From NCBI GenBank assembly GCA_963849635.1, contig CAWKIA010000032.1, forward strand, positions 124,001 to 188,000: a stretch of 64,000 nucleotides of DNA. The letters are read 5' to 3'. This stretch comes from CAVRUD01 sp963849635 (GTDB lineage: Bacteria; Chloroflexota; Chloroflexia; Thermomicrobiales; UBA6265). Within the stretch, counting starts at the first letter, position 1; every line of letters starts with the position of its first letter. The notes beneath the pieces are model-generated. The model was not told the origin of the DNA. It made no database searches and was given only the letters and a program-made list of their open reading frames with translations. Shown here piece after piece: positions 1 through 8,497 of the stretch. The position numbers and the translations under genes were made by a program.

Positions 1-1
1 C

Positions 2-907
2 TCGGCCGGCACGACCATGGCCAGCCGGGCGATGCAGGCTCTGCCGGTGGGCGTGCCCAAGCTGATCGTCTCGACAGTCGCCTCCGGCGACACCCGCGCC
101 TACGTCGGTTCCAAAGACATCGCCATGCTCTATTCCGTCGTCGATATCGCCGGGATCAACAGCCTCTCCTCCAAGATCCTCACGAACGCCGCCGCCGCTA
201 TCGCCGGGATGGTGACCGCCGAGGCGCCGGTGGTGCCGGAGCGCCCCTTGCTGGCCGCCTCGATGTTCGGCAACACGACCGCCTGCGTCGATCGCGCCCG
301 CGCTTCATTGGAAGACGCGGGTTATGAGGTCCTCGTCTTCCACGCCACCGGCTCCGGCGGCCAGACGATGGAGAGCCTGATCGCAGACGGCTTCATCCAG
401 GGCTCGCTCGACCTGACCACCACCGAGTGGGCGGACGAGATCACCGGCGGCATGTTCAGTGCCGGTCCGAGCCGCCTCGACGCGGCCGGTGCCGCCGGCA
501 TCCCCCAGGTGATCGCCCCAGGCTGCCTGGACATGGCCAACTTCGGCGGCCCGGACACCGTCCCGGAGAAATACCGCAACCGCAAGCTCTACCACTGGAA
601 CCCCAACGTCACCCTGATGCGGACCACCCCCGAGGAGAACGCCGAGCTGGGCCGGATCATCGCCGAGAAGGCCAACGCCGCAAAAGGTCCAGTGGCAATC
701 CTTCTCCCACTCAAAGGCGTCAGCCAGCTCGACAGCCCCGGGGGAGAGTTCTGGTGGCCCGAGGCGGACGAAGCCCTCTACGCCGCCATCCGCTCCGGCG
801 TCCGCCCGGACATCGCCGTCATCGACCTGGACGCCAACATCAACGACCCCGAATTCGCCGACCGCGCCAGCGCGCTATTGCTGGAGATGCTGAATAACCG
901 CGCCTGA
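2..907 (+). CDS. Tm-1-like ATP-binding (UPF0261) protein, 5' partial
   Basis: The gene enters from the left edge; codons before the first ATG at 17 read SAGTT in frame, so the true start lies outside the window. The visible part (about 300 residues) has the Tm-1/UPF0261 signatures: VGVPKLIVSTVASGDT near the start, SMFGNTTACVDRAR in the middle, GGMFSAGPSRLDAAG, and IAPGCLDMANFGG. In plants and fungi this domain is the N-terminal half of Tm-1, which binds a tomato mosaic virus replication protein; the bacterial role is unknown. The gene for the other Tm-1 half follows at 1201 on the same strand, so the two probably work together. Family assignment is confident; function is not. Confidence 0.85.
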   Translation, partial: SAGTTMASRAMQALPVGVPKLIVSTVASGDTRAYVGSKDIAMLYSVVDIAGINSLSSKILTNAAAAIAGMVTAEAPVVPERPLLAASMFGNTTACVDRARASLEDAGYEVLVFHATGSGGQTMESLIADGFIQGSLDLTTTEWADEITGGMFSAGPSRLDAAGAAGIPQVIAPGCLDMANFGGPDTVPEKYRNRKLYHWNPNVTLMRTTPEENAELGRIIAEKANAAKGPVAILLPLKGVSQLDSPGGEFWWPEADEALYAAIRSGVRPDIAVIDLDANINDPEFADRASALLLEMLNNRA

Positions 908-961
908 CCCGCACGACAGCCTGCGTTCGGCGTCCAGGAGAATCACCGTCGCACCCGCCAC

Positions 962-1113
962 CCTGTCATTCCGAGCTTGTCGAGGAATCTCGAAGGGCGC
1001 GTGGCAACGAGGAAACCTCGGCTTTCAAGAAAATGGCATCGTGCTCTCTGAGGCGGCGGCACCATCGAAACGCCGTGTCCCTCTAGATCCCTCGACATGC
1101 TCGGGATGACAGG
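962..1113. repeat. 150-bp MITE-like repeat, copy A
   Basis: The element begins CTGTCATTCCGAGCTTG and ends with the near-complement CATGCTCGGGATGACAG, giving about 28-bp terminal inverted repeats around a 95-bp core. The same element occurs at 3413-3562 and 20253-20401. There is no coding capacity. It lies between the two halves of the Tm-1 pair. Confidence 0.8.
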
Positions 1114-1144
1114 TTTGCCGGTCGCACAAGGGTTGCGCTCTGAT

Positions 1145-1175
1145 GCCAGACGCCAGACGCCAGACGCCAGACGCC
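1145..1175. repeat. GCCAGAC heptamer tandem repeat
   Basis: Four exact tandem copies of the 7-mer GCCAGAC are followed by a partial unit, just before the ribosome binding site of the next gene. Related GGCGTCC/GGACGCC runs occur after the stop codons at 16868 and 20145 and at 20440-20465. Confidence 0.7.
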
Positions 1176-1200
1176 AAGCATCCAAGGAGGACTCCATCCC

Positions 1201-2052
1201 ATGCGCTACACCCGAGCAGAGGTACTGGCCCGCCTCCAGGCCGAGATCGACGCCGGCCGGCCGGTCATCGGGGCCGGAGCCGGCACGGGCATCTCCGCCA
1301 AATTCGCCGAGGCCGGCGGCGCCGACCTGATCATCATCTACAACTCCGGCCGCTTCCGCATGGCCGGCCACGGCAGCCTGGCCGGTGTCCTCGCCTACGG
1401 CGACGCCAATCAGATCGTGCAGGAGATGGGCGAGCGCGAGGTCCTCCCCGTGGTGAAGGAGGTTCCTGTCATCGCCGGGGTGATGGGCACCGACCCCCTC
1501 CGCCAGATGCCGGTCCTCCTCCGCCAGCTCGATGCCCTCGGCTTCTCTGGGATCAACAACTTCCCGACCGTCGGCCTGATCGACGGCCGCTTCCGGATGG
1601 AGCTGGAAGCGACCAACATGGGCTTCGGACGGGAAGTCGACATGATCCGCACCGCCCGCGAGATGGGCTTCTTCACCGCCGTCTACGTCTTCAACCCGGA
1701 CGAATCCCGTGCGATGGCAGAGGCTGGCGCCGACTGCATCATCGCCCACATGGGCCTGACTGTCGGTGGCTCGATCGGCCTCGACCGGGGTGACGCCATG
1801 GGACTGGAAGATGCCCCCGCCGCTGTCCAGGCCATCGGCGAAGCCGCCTGGGCAGTGAACAAGGCCGCGATCCTCCTCTGCCACGGCGGCCCGATCGCCA
1901 CCCCAGAGGACTCCGCTTACGTCCTCGCCAACTCCGACGCCGTCGGCTTCGTCGGCGCCTCCTCGATGGAACGCCTCCCCGTCGAAACCGCCATTACCGG
2001 CACCGTGGAGGCATTCAAACAGGCATCGTTCCGAAAACCTATGGGATCATGA
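1201..2052 (+). CDS. Phosphoenolpyruvate hydrolase-like TIM-barrel protein (Tm-1 C-terminal half)
   Basis: This 283-residue protein matches the PEP-hydrolase-like TIM-barrel family (predicted TIM-barrel enzyme, Pfam PEP_hydrolase type). Visible signatures are GAGAGTGISAKFAEAGGADL near residue 22, IYNSGRFRMAGHGSLAG, FSGINNFPTVGLIDG and the late barrel strands ADCIIAHMGLTVGGS and LCHGGPIATPED. A strong AAGGAGG at 1184-1190 sets the ATG at 1201. In the eukaryotic Tm-1 protein this domain is fused behind the UPF0261 domain; here the halves are separate neighbouring genes. The enzymatic reaction is not established for most members, so the name is a family label. Confidence 0.85.
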   Translation: MRYTRAEVLARLQAEIDAGRPVIGAGAGTGISAKFAEAGGADLIIIYNSGRFRMAGHGSLAGVLAYGDANQIVQEMGEREVLPVVKEVPVIAGVMGTDPLRQMPVLLRQLDALGFSGINNFPTVGLIDGRFRMELEATNMGFGREVDMIRTAREMGFFTAVYVFNPDESRAMAEAGADCIIAHMGLTVGGSIGLDRGDAMGLEDAPAAVQAIGEAAWAVNKAAILLCHGGPIATPEDSAYVLANSDAVGFVGASSMERLPVETAITGTVEAFKQASFRKPMGS

Positions 2053-2095
2053 TGTCGAGGACACGGAGTTTGGATGGGCCGGCCATGTTCATCTT

Positions 2096-2211
2096 GTAGG
2101 GGCGGACCGATGTGTCCGCCCGGCCTCAACCCCCGGCGTTCCGGGGTCGAAACCTTGGTTCCCAATGCGGTATCCGGCGGGTGTCCATCGGGCGGACATA
2201 TTGGTCCGCCC
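2096..2211. repeat. Two GGGCGGAC-N6-GTCCGCCC palindromic repeats
   Basis: Perfect 8-bp inverted repeats with 6-nt loops lie at 2100-2121 and 2190-2211; the first is preceded by GTAGG. They belong to the GTAGGGGC-palindrome family also seen at 6235-6350, 7274-7297, 14773-14799 and 62131-62154. They sit upstream of the dehydrogenase start and could fold in its leader. Confidence 0.65.
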
Positions 2212-2275
2212 CGACGAATCTAACCATTGTTGCCCGATCGATCTGTTCGACCAAATTACCAGGAGACCCCCAATC

Positions 2276-3346
2276 ATGCCCCAAGCCGCCGATCTGACGG
2301 CAATGCTCATCACCGGAGGAAATCGCTGGCGCTTTGCCGATCCCGCCGGATCGCCCCTGGAGGCCGTCGGCAACATCATCCACGTCGATTTCTCGCCCGC
2401 GGTCTCCACGGTGGATCGGGAGACGGCGTTCGATGAGGCATTGCCCCAGGCCGACATGATCGTCGTCGCCCCCTGGCTGCGGGAGATGCCCGCCTTCACC
2501 CCCGCACGGTGGGAACGGGCGACGAAGCTCAAGGCCATTGCCGGCACCTTCGACATGCGCTTTGCCCACTGGATCGACCCGCGCGATGCCCAGCAGCGCG
2601 GCGTCGCCCTGATCGACACCTCCCGCTCGATGACCCCGACCGTGGCCGAGTTCGCGGTCGCGATGACCCTGACCGTGCTGCGCGACATCCCGGCGGCGGT
2701 CCAACTGGTGCGCGAGGGGACATGGTCGCCCGAGGGCACCTGGGACCAGTTCGGCTTCGTCTACGGCGACCTGACCGGCCGCAAGGTCGGCCTGGCCGGT
2801 TTCGGCAGCATCAACAAGCGCTACGCCGAGCTGATCTCCGGATTCCAATGCGCCGTCACCACCCACGACCCCTTCGTCCCCGACGAGGTCCTGACAGCCG
2901 CCAATGTTGCCCGGGCAAACTCGCTGGTTGACCTGGCGGCCGGCAGCGAGATCTTCGTCGTCGGCATCCCGCCAACCCCCGCCACCGAGGGGATCATCAA
3001 CCAGGCGGTGATCGACGCCCTGCCGAAGGGCTCTATCTTCATCCTGGTCACCCGCATGGCCGTGGTCGAGCAGGAACCCCTCTGGCGCCGCGCCGAAGCC
3101 GGCGAAATCCGAGCCGCCATCGACGTCTTCGCCCCGGAGCCACCCCCCGCCGACGCCTCCTTCCGCACCAGCCCCTACGTCATCCCCACCCCCCACATGG
3201 CCGGCAACACCTACTACTGCCACCGCCGCTGCTTCACCACCGCCTGCACCGACGCCATCGCCGCCCTCACCGGCACACCCCTCACCTACGAGGTCACCGT
3301 CCGCGACGACCAGCTCTACCAGGGGACAGCGAAGCCGGTAGCGTAG
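2276..3346 (+). CDS. D-isomer-specific 2-hydroxyacid dehydrogenase
   Basis: From the ATG at 2276 (AGGAG at 2261-2265) this encodes 356 residues. The NAD-binding half is clear: LTGRKVGLAGFGSINKRYAEL carries the GxGxxx dinucleotide loop, and the surrounding TPTVAEFAVAMTL, GSIFILVTRMAVVEQEPL and AAIDVFAPEPPPADASFR stretches are family hallmarks with the Arg, Glu and C-terminal PTPHMAGNT histidine region. A longer reading frame opens at 2165, but that would run through the palindromic repeats and has no ribosome binding site. It probably acts in sugar-acid or keto-acid turnover with its neighbours; the substrate cannot be told from sequence. Confidence 0.88.
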   Translation: MPQAADLTAMLITGGNRWRFADPAGSPLEAVGNIIHVDFSPAVSTVDRETAFDEALPQADMIVVAPWLREMPAFTPARWERATKLKAIAGTFDMRFAHWIDPRDAQQRGVALIDTSRSMTPTVAEFAVAMTLTVLRDIPAAVQLVREGTWSPEGTWDQFGFVYGDLTGRKVGLAGFGSINKRYAELISGFQCAVTTHDPFVPDEVLTAANVARANSLVDLAAGSEIFVVGIPPTPATEGIINQAVIDALPKGSIFILVTRMAVVEQEPLWRRAEAGEIRAAIDVFAPEPPPADASFRTSPYVIPTPHMAGNTYYCHRRCFTTACTDAIAALTGTPLTYEVTVRDDQLYQGTAKPVA

Positions 3347-3412
3347 CGACACGAGACGGGAAGACGGGAAGGACCGACCAACAACGACGTCCCGGGATCT
3401 CAGCCAAGTAAC

Positions 3413-3562
3413 CTGTCATCCCGAGCTTGTCGAGGGATCTCGAAGGGCGCGTGGCATCGAAACAGGTCCGCCCTCCGAGAAAACGGCATCGCGTTCGCGC
3501 ACTCGGTGGTGCAAGTGGGACGCTGTCTCAATCAAGATCCCTCGACAAGCTCGGGATGACAG
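3413..3562. repeat. 150-bp MITE-like repeat, copy B
   Basis: This is the cleanest copy: CTGTCATCCCGAGCTTGTCG at the left end has its exact reverse complement at the right end, extending to about 28 bp. It fills the convergent gap between the dehydrogenase and the decarboxylase. A short purine-rich run (GAGACGGGAAGACGGGAAGG) lies just left of it at 3353-3372. Confidence 0.85.
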
Positions 3563-3589
3563 TGTGTCGGGACGGCATCGCCTCTCCGC

Positions 3590-5101
3590 TTACTCGTCTC
3601 CCCGCCTCATCCTCCCATCTACCTCAGCCCCTAGCCGCGCCACGATCTCCGGCAGCGCCGCGATATCGGCGGACGTCGTCCGGAAGTTGACGATGCAGGC
3701 CCGAAGATAGAAGACGCCATCGATGACGGCGTTGGAGATGAATGCCTCGCCGCTCCCCTGGATCCGGGTAAGGAGCGCCGTATTCAGCCTGTTCAGGTAC
3801 TCGGCATGCGCCGCCGCGTCAGTGCACAGATCGGCCGGGATGTAGCGGAAGGTGGCGATGCTCAAGCCCAGCGTCCGCGCCTCGAAGCTGGGATGTTCCT
3901 CGATGTGGCGAAACAGCTCGGCGGCCAACGCGATGTCCTCGCCGATCATCCGGGCGTAGCCGCTGCGCCCCGCCTGGCGCAACGCCAACCAGACCTTCAA
4001 GGCCCGGAAGCCGCGCGAGTTCTGCGGGCCGTATTCGTAGTAGTTGATCGGCTCATCGGCCGGGTTGTCGAAGTGATAGTAGGGCGGGTGGTAGCTGAAG
4101 GTGTCGCGCAGCGCCTCCCGATCCCGCACCAGCACACAGCCCGCTTCAAGCGGCGCGTAGAGCCACTTGTGCGGGTCGATCGCGATCGAGTCGGCCTCGC
4201 GCAGACCGCGGAGGTCGTCCGGTGTCCCCGGCGCGGCCACGGCAAATCCGCCGTAGGCCCCATCGATGTGGAACCAAAGGTCACGGCGGCGGCACAGATC
4301 GGCCATTGCCGGCAGGGGATCAACCGCGCCGGTGCTCACCGATCCGGCCGTTCCCACGACAAGGAACGGCTGATCCCCGGCGGTGAGGTCCGCCTCGATG
4401 GCCCGCTCCAACGCGTCGACGTCCATCCGCTGGTCGCCGTCAGTCGAAATCCAACGGATGGAATCAGTCCCCAATCCCGCGAGGTCGGCCGCCTTCTGCA
4501 CCCAGGTGTGGGTCTCGGCCGAAGCATAGGCCCGTAGCGGCCGGGCGCTCGCCACACCAGCGACCCGTACCCCTGGCGCCTTCGCATGCCGGGCGGCCAA
4601 GAACCCGACGATGTTGGCCATATTGCCGCCGCTAACGAGCAGCCCGCCGCAATCCACCGGATACCCGAGCAGCTCGGCGATCCAGCGAACGGTCTGGGCC
4701 TCGATCTCGGTCCCCATCGGCCCCAGCCCAAATCCGCCCACATTGGGGTTGATCGCCGCCGCCAGCAGATCGCCCAGAGCCCCGATTGGCGCCGCCGACG
4801 AGGTGATGTACCCCCAGAACCGCGGGTGCCCGTTGAAGAGCGAGTGGTCTCGCAGCAGCTCGAACGCCTCGTCAATCAGCACGGCAGGGGCGCTGCCATC
4901 TTCCGGCAACGTGGCGTCCCCGAGCGCAGCCCGGACCTGGGACGGCGTTTCTCCAGGGGCAACAGAACGATCCGGCAATTCCGTCAGGAACCCGGCGATC
5001 CGGTCAACGAGCGCGTGCCCAAGCGCGCGGAACTCCTCGGGATGCATATCGAGCGGCGCGGCACGCTGGTCCGTGGCAGGTGGGAGGAGGGAGATCGTCA
5101 C
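3590..5101 (-). CDS. PLP-dependent group II amino acid decarboxylase
   Basis: About 503 residues from a GTG at 5101, chosen because AGGAG lies seven bases upstream; the frame also allows 5128 (GTG) or 5047 (ATG). It belongs to the group II decarboxylases (aromatic-L-amino-acid decarboxylase type). Visible motifs are HPRFWGYITSSAAPIGALGD (substrate loop), GLLVSGGNMANIVGFLAAR, AETHTWVQKAADLAGLG, DLWFHIDGAYGGFAV with the cofactor Asp, and SIAIDPHKWLYAPLEAGCVL, where the Lys at 4166-4168 should bind PLP. The C-terminal half (YYEYGPQNSRGFRALKVWLAL) is also typical. It would decarboxylate an aromatic amino acid or make the related aldehyde. It is monocistronic and faces the dehydrogenase. Confidence 0.9.
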   Translation of the reverse strand: MTISLLPPATDQRAAPLDMHPEEFRALGHALVDRIAGFLTELPDRSVAPGETPSQVRAALGDATLPEDGSAPAVLIDEAFELLRDHSLFNGHPRFWGYITSSAAPIGALGDLLAAAINPNVGGFGLGPMGTEIEAQTVRWIAELLGYPVDCGGLLVSGGNMANIVGFLAARHAKAPGVRVAGVASARPLRAYASAETHTWVQKAADLAGLGTDSIRWISTDGDQRMDVDALERAIEADLTAGDQPFLVVGTAGSVSTGAVDPLPAMADLCRRRDLWFHIDGAYGGFAVAAPGTPDDLRGLREADSIAIDPHKWLYAPLEAGCVLVRDREALRDTFSYHPPYYHFDNPADEPINYYEYGPQNSRGFRALKVWLALRQAGRSGYARMIGEDIALAAELFRHIEEHPSFEARTLGLSIATFRYIPADLCTDAAAHAEYLNRLNTALLTRIQGSGEAFISNAVIDGVFYLRACIVNFRTTSADIAALPEIVARLGAEVDGRMRRGDE

Positions 5102-5256
5102 GAGATTGCTCCTGGCTGGCCGAAACACGATCGTTTCGCTGATCCCAAGGTATCGGGATCGCCGGAGCCCAGCATCGGTAACCTTGCCGATTTCCCCGCG
5201 TCCCTCCGCCCAGAATGACGTAGGTCACGGTATGGGGTCTATCCCTATCTATAGTG

Positions 5257-5286
5257 AGAGGCACCAGGAATTTTCCTGGTGCCTCT
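5257..5286 (-). terminator. Perfect 14-bp hairpin after the SDR gene
   Basis: AGAGGCACCAGGAA and its exact complement TTCCTGGTGCCTCT are separated by two bases. The hairpin lies 46 bp beyond the stop of the SDR gene and before the decarboxylase promoter. No long U-tract follows on the minus strand, so termination strength is uncertain. Confidence 0.6.
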
Positions 5287-5331
5287 GCTGCCGGTCACGC
5301 TGTCCTTCAGACCTTCAGACGTGGTACTGGA

Positions 5332-6186
5332 TCACGTGAGATTGTCTCGCCAGGAGTGCTTCGGGCGCCACCCCAGGACTCGCGCGGCCTTCTCGATAGC
5401 AAAGCCGCCGCCGTTGCCGAGGATAGGCGACCGGAGTTCCGTCTCGGGCAGATAACGGGCGATTAACTCTTCGGTCGGCGGTCCACACAGGGTATCGCCG
5501 GCGACGATGTTGAACGCCTCCGAGCCAGTGAAATCAGCCTCCACCGCGAGACGGCAAGCGGCCGCCGCATCGCGTACGTCGACGTAGCCCCAGAGGTTGT
5601 ACTTGTGCCCAGAGGGATCGACGGCACCCTCTGGGCTCGCCCCCGCCAACTCCTCCGGCAGCGCGATCCAGTGAAACCGCAGGCAGGCGATCGTCATCCC
5701 CGTCCGCCGGTGGATCATCGCCGCCGTGCGCTCATCGACCTCCTTGGAGAGACCATAGGGATCATGGACAAGGAAGGGATGATCCTCGTCCAGGGGCGCA
5801 TACAGCGGGCCGAACGGCTTGTTCGTCCAGGCCATGCCGTACGCCGAAACGCTCGACGCGATCGCCGCCCGCTTGATCCCCAGCAAGGAGGCAGAGTGCA
5901 GCACGGCAAACGTCGATTGCGTGTTATTGCGGAACACGACCTCGTCCGCATGCCCATACGGCGACGGGATCGCACCGAGGTGGATCACGGCATCGCAGCC
6001 GTGCAATGCCCCCACGACCTCCCCGACATCGGTCAGATCGGTCTTGATGAACCGGACCGGCGCGCCCTGAGCATCCCCCGACGGCGGCGCCTGATCGGCA
6101 TTGATCGCCTCGTGCCCATGCGCGACCAACTCCGCGATCGTCGCCCTGCCCAGGCGCCCGCTACCGCCGGTAACCAGGACCTTCAT
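5332..6186 (-). CDS. NAD(P)-dependent epimerase/dehydratase (extended SDR)
   Basis: This 284-residue protein starts MKVLVTGGSGRLGRATIAEL with the GxxGxxG Rossmann loop. DLTDVGEVVGALHGCDAVIHL carries the acidic adenine-binding region, and DPYGLSKEVDERT holds the YxxxK catalytic pair. C-terminal features (SEAFNIVAGDT) are also family-like. GGAGGAA upstream of the ATG supports the start. It probably oxidises or epimerises a sugar or sugar acid (uronate-dehydrogenase-like enzymes have this size), which would suit the mannonate dehydratase nearby. The substrate is inference. Confidence 0.88.
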   Translation of the reverse strand: MKVLVTGGSGRLGRATIAELVAHGHEAINADQAPPSGDAQGAPVRFIKTDLTDVGEVVGALHGCDAVIHLGAIPSPYGHADEVVFRNNTQSTFAVLHSASLLGIKRAAIASSVSAYGMAWTNKPFGPLYAPLDEDHPFLVHDPYGLSKEVDERTAAMIHRRTGMTIACLRFHWIALPEELAGASPEGAVDPSGHKYNLWGYVDVRDAAAACRLAVEADFTGSEAFNIVAGDTLCGPPTEELIARYLPETELRSPILGNGGGFAIEKAARVLGWRPKHSWRDNLT

Positions 6187-6234
6187 CTATGTTCCTCCAC
6201 CGCCCTGGGCGACGTCTCCCATCACAAACCACCT

Positions 6235-6350
6235 GTAGGGGCGCATGGCATGCGCCCTATACCCGACCGCAATGCCACGTTTCTGCCAACCCGGCCCCAC
6301 TAGACCCACGCCGGGGCTGGGCGACCGGGCGCATGCCATGCGCCCCTACA
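6235..6350. repeat. Inverted pair of GTAGGGGCGC palindromes
   Basis: GTAGGGGCGCATGGCATGCG at 6235 and its mirror-image partner ending in CGCCCCTAC at 6349 flank about 70 bp. Each arm is itself palindromic (GGCGCATG/CATGCGCC). The unit lies between the SDR and the RraA-like gene, both minus strand. Confidence 0.7.
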
Positions 6351-6392
6351 GATCTACGCGCCTTCTCCAAACCCTACATTGGTCTGGACGCC

Positions 6393-7145
6393 CTACAGAA
6401 CGCCGAAGATCCGGTAGACCTCGTCGATCGGCATCCCGGCCGCCAGGGCCTCGCGCTCCTCGTTCTCCTTGGCAAACGTCTCCTCGACGCGGAGCAGCAC
6501 CTCATCAACCAGATGGGCCGGGATGAGCTGCACCCCGTCGTTATCGCCGAAGATGAAGTCTCCCCCGGTCACCGCCACGTAATGGTGGGTATGGCCTGGC
6601 AGGTAGACCGGTTCGCCGACCTCAGTCACGATCCAGCCACCGAAGGCATTTGGCCGCGTCCCGAAGGAGAACATCGGGAAGTCCGGCATCTTCAGGACGT
6701 ACTGGGTATCGCGGCAGTTGCCCGCCAGCAGCATCCCCCGGCAGCCGTGGGCATAGGCAAGCTGGCAGCTCATCTCGCCGAAGTGGGCCGGCTGGTTGTC
6801 GCCGCCACAGTCGAAGCAGAGGATCGAGCCAGGTTCGCCTTCCGCCACCGCCCGCATCATCCGTTTCTGCGGGTGGCCGCCCTCGGCCTCCCACTTCGCC
6901 TCCTGCGCCGCCCGCTCCTCATCGGAGATGTGGCGCTCCACGACCGAGTGCAGCTTGATCGGCAACGCTCGCCCGACAAGCTGCATCCCCTGCCGCAGCG
7001 CGACGAACTTCTGCGAGAAGACCGTATTCGTCACCCCCAGATGCCACATCGCATCGGAGACGCTCCCGCCATACCCCGCCCGCTTGTACCGCTCGATCCG
7101 CTCCAGGTCGGTGATATCCAACGTCCGAATCTGGTTCTCTTTCAC
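6393..7145 (-). CDS. RraA-like / 4-hydroxy-4-methyl-2-oxoglutarate aldolase-type protein
   Basis: The frame is open to 7583, but the real start is a GTG at 7145 preceded by AGGAGG, giving 250 residues beginning VKENQIRTLDITDLERIERY. The RraA/HMG-aldolase fold is recognised from GYGGSVSDAMWHLG, CFDCGGDNQPAHFGEM, AHGCRGMLLAGNCRDTQYVL (the G-x-GxxRD active-site element), FSFGTRPNAFGGWI, and DFIFGDNDGVQLIPAHLVDE (GDxDGV). Members with this G-x-R-D and D-x-D-G pattern are usually metal-dependent aldolases or decarboxylases of oxo-acids and not RNase E inhibitors. The neighbouring sugar-acid genes favour the catabolic reading. Confidence 0.82.
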   Translation of the reverse strand: MKENQIRTLDITDLERIERYKRAGYGGSVSDAMWHLGVTNTVFSQKFVALRQGMQLVGRALPIKLHSVVERHISDEERAAQEAKWEAEGGHPQKRMMRAVAEGEPGSILCFDCGGDNQPAHFGEMSCQLAYAHGCRGMLLAGNCRDTQYVLKMPDFPMFSFGTRPNAFGGWIVTEVGEPVYLPGHTHHYVAVTGGDFIFGDNDGVQLIPAHLVDEVLLRVEETFAKENEEREALAAGMPIDEVYRIFGVL

Positions 7146-7169
7146 GTTTCCTCCTGCAATGACGTGTCG

Positions 7170-7410
7170 AAACGAGGGGGACAAAGCTATCGCTTTGAGG
7201 GGGACACGGCTGACGCCGTGTGGGGGACAGCCCTGACGGGCTGAGGGAGGGGGAGCGGGCCGGGTACGATCGTTGTAGGGGCGCATGGCATGCGCCGGCC
7301 GCCAGTCCAGACGCAACGACATCGCCCCAATCCCAAGCACATCCCCTCTCCCCCTCAAAGCGATAGCTTTGTCCCCCACAGCGGCGTCAGCGTCAGCCGT
7401 GTCCCCCTCG
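7170..7410. repeat. Inverted repeat cluster with GGGGGACAAAGCTATCGC arms
   Basis: GGGGGACAAAGCTATCGCTT at 7176 recurs inverted at 7350-7377, and a GTAGGGGCGC palindrome sits between them at 7274-7297. Palindromic arms around GACGCCGTGTG and CCTGACGGGCTGAGG follow the left copy. A diverged third copy of the ACAAAGGCTATAGCTTT arm occurs at 30191-30207. The cluster separates mannonate dehydratase from the RraA-like gene, and no gene lies here. Confidence 0.65.
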
Positions 7411-7411
7411 T

Positions 7412-8394
7412 CTAGGCCAGCTTGTCCACCGCCTCCATCAGCCCCTTCGTGTACCCGATCGCGTAGAGCCGGCCCATCTCCTCGTAGCCGGCTGGACGTT
7501 CTCCTCGCCGGCCATCGTCGGCACGTGGTCGACCCGCATCGGGCCGGTGTAGCCGACATCGCGGTAGGCCCGGATCGCCTCAACCATGTCGGTCGGGCCG
7601 TTGTCGTGGAAGGTCTCGACGAAGTTGTCCGGCGTCCCTTCGGTGTCGCGGAAGTGGACGAAGTGGATCTGCTTCTGCCCCCCGAAGTGGCGGATCGCCG
7701 CCGGGATATCGACGTTCATGCTGGAAAACTGCCCTGGCAGAAGGTGATGCCGTTGTTCGGGCTCGGCACCATGTCGATCACCCGCTGGAAGGCCTCGATG
7801 TTGATCAGGATGCGATCGACATCCCGGATCGGCGAGAAGGGCGGATCGTCCGGATGGACCGCCAGCTTCACCCCCGCCTTCTCCGCCACCGGCACCACCT
7901 TGCGCAGGAAGATCTCCATGTTCTCCCAGATCTGCTCGGCCGTGACCCGGCCGTGGGGCGTCGGCGGGGCGTCCTTCATCAGGGCGTGGTCGTAGCCCAT
8001 GAGCAGGGCTCCCCCCGGCCCGGGGTCGGTGAACGAGGTCCGCAGCGGGCCCATGGACCGCCATGAAGTTGTGGCACATCACGGGGATGCCGACCCGGCC
8101 CATGTTGTCGATCAACTCGCAGAAGCGGTCGATCTTCTCGTCGCGGTCCGGCCCTCCGACCTTGATCGACTCGATCAGGCTGTACGGCGCCGACTCGACC
8201 ACCTGCAGATCCAGCCCGTGGTCGCGAAACCGCTGCTTGATCGACATCAGCTGCATGTAGTCCCACGGCGGGGGCATATCCGGCGAATCCGGAAGGGTGC
8301 AGACCGCCGCCGTGACGCCCACCTGCTGAACCAGCGTCCACAGCCGGTTCGGCTTGTACGAGAGCGCATCGGCGAGGGTCATCTGCCAGGGCAC
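7412..8394 (-). CDS. uxuA: Mannonate dehydratase-like protein, with three frameshifts
   Basis: The GTG at 8394 has AAAGGAG just upstream. Pieces in different frames line up as one protein: TLADALSYKPNRLWTLVQQV, MCHNFMAVHGPAADL; then DHALMKDAPPTPHGRVTAEQ, IWENMEIFLRKVVPVAEKAG, VKLAVHPDDPPFSPIRDVDR and NNGITFCQGSF; then MNVDIPAAIRHFGGQKQIHF, VHFRDTEGTPDNFVETFHDN; and finally EEMGRLYAIGYTKGLMEAVD. Breaks lie near 8050, 7730 and 7485. The FCQG, HFRD and H-P-D-D-P segments are UxuA metal/active-site features. It would convert D-mannonate to 2-keto-3-deoxygluconate. At about 327 residues it is shorter than E. coli UxuA. Good conservation between breaks favours sequence errors over true decay. Confidence 0.8.
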
Positions 8395-8414
8395 AAGAAC
8401 ACTCCTTTCGAAGA

Positions 8415-8497
8415 CCGAGAGTCCAAGTCCGAGTCTCGAGTACCGAGTGCGAGAAAAACGTTCTCGGCACTCGGTACTCAGACTCGGCACTCGGCAC
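8415..8497. repeat. Large imperfect palindrome (CGAGTACCGAGTGC arms)
   Basis: GAGTCTCGAGTACCGAGTGC at 8431-8450 pairs with the arm at 8461-8485 (TCGGCACTCGGTACTC core) around a short AAAAAC loop, with further repeats of CTCGGCAC to the right. It falls between the C-terminus of the upstream gene and the ribosome binding site of mannonate dehydratase, and it reads open in the gene's frame, so no stop codon separates the two. Confidence 0.7.

Noticed and set aside
1145..1175. CRISPR-like short direct repeats
   Set aside because: The units are 7 bp and contiguous, without spacers and without cas genes, so this is a simple tandem repeat.
2126..3352. 408-residue minus-strand open frame
   Set aside because: It is antisense to the 2-hydroxyacid dehydrogenase, with no ribosome binding site and Gly/Asp-rich content.
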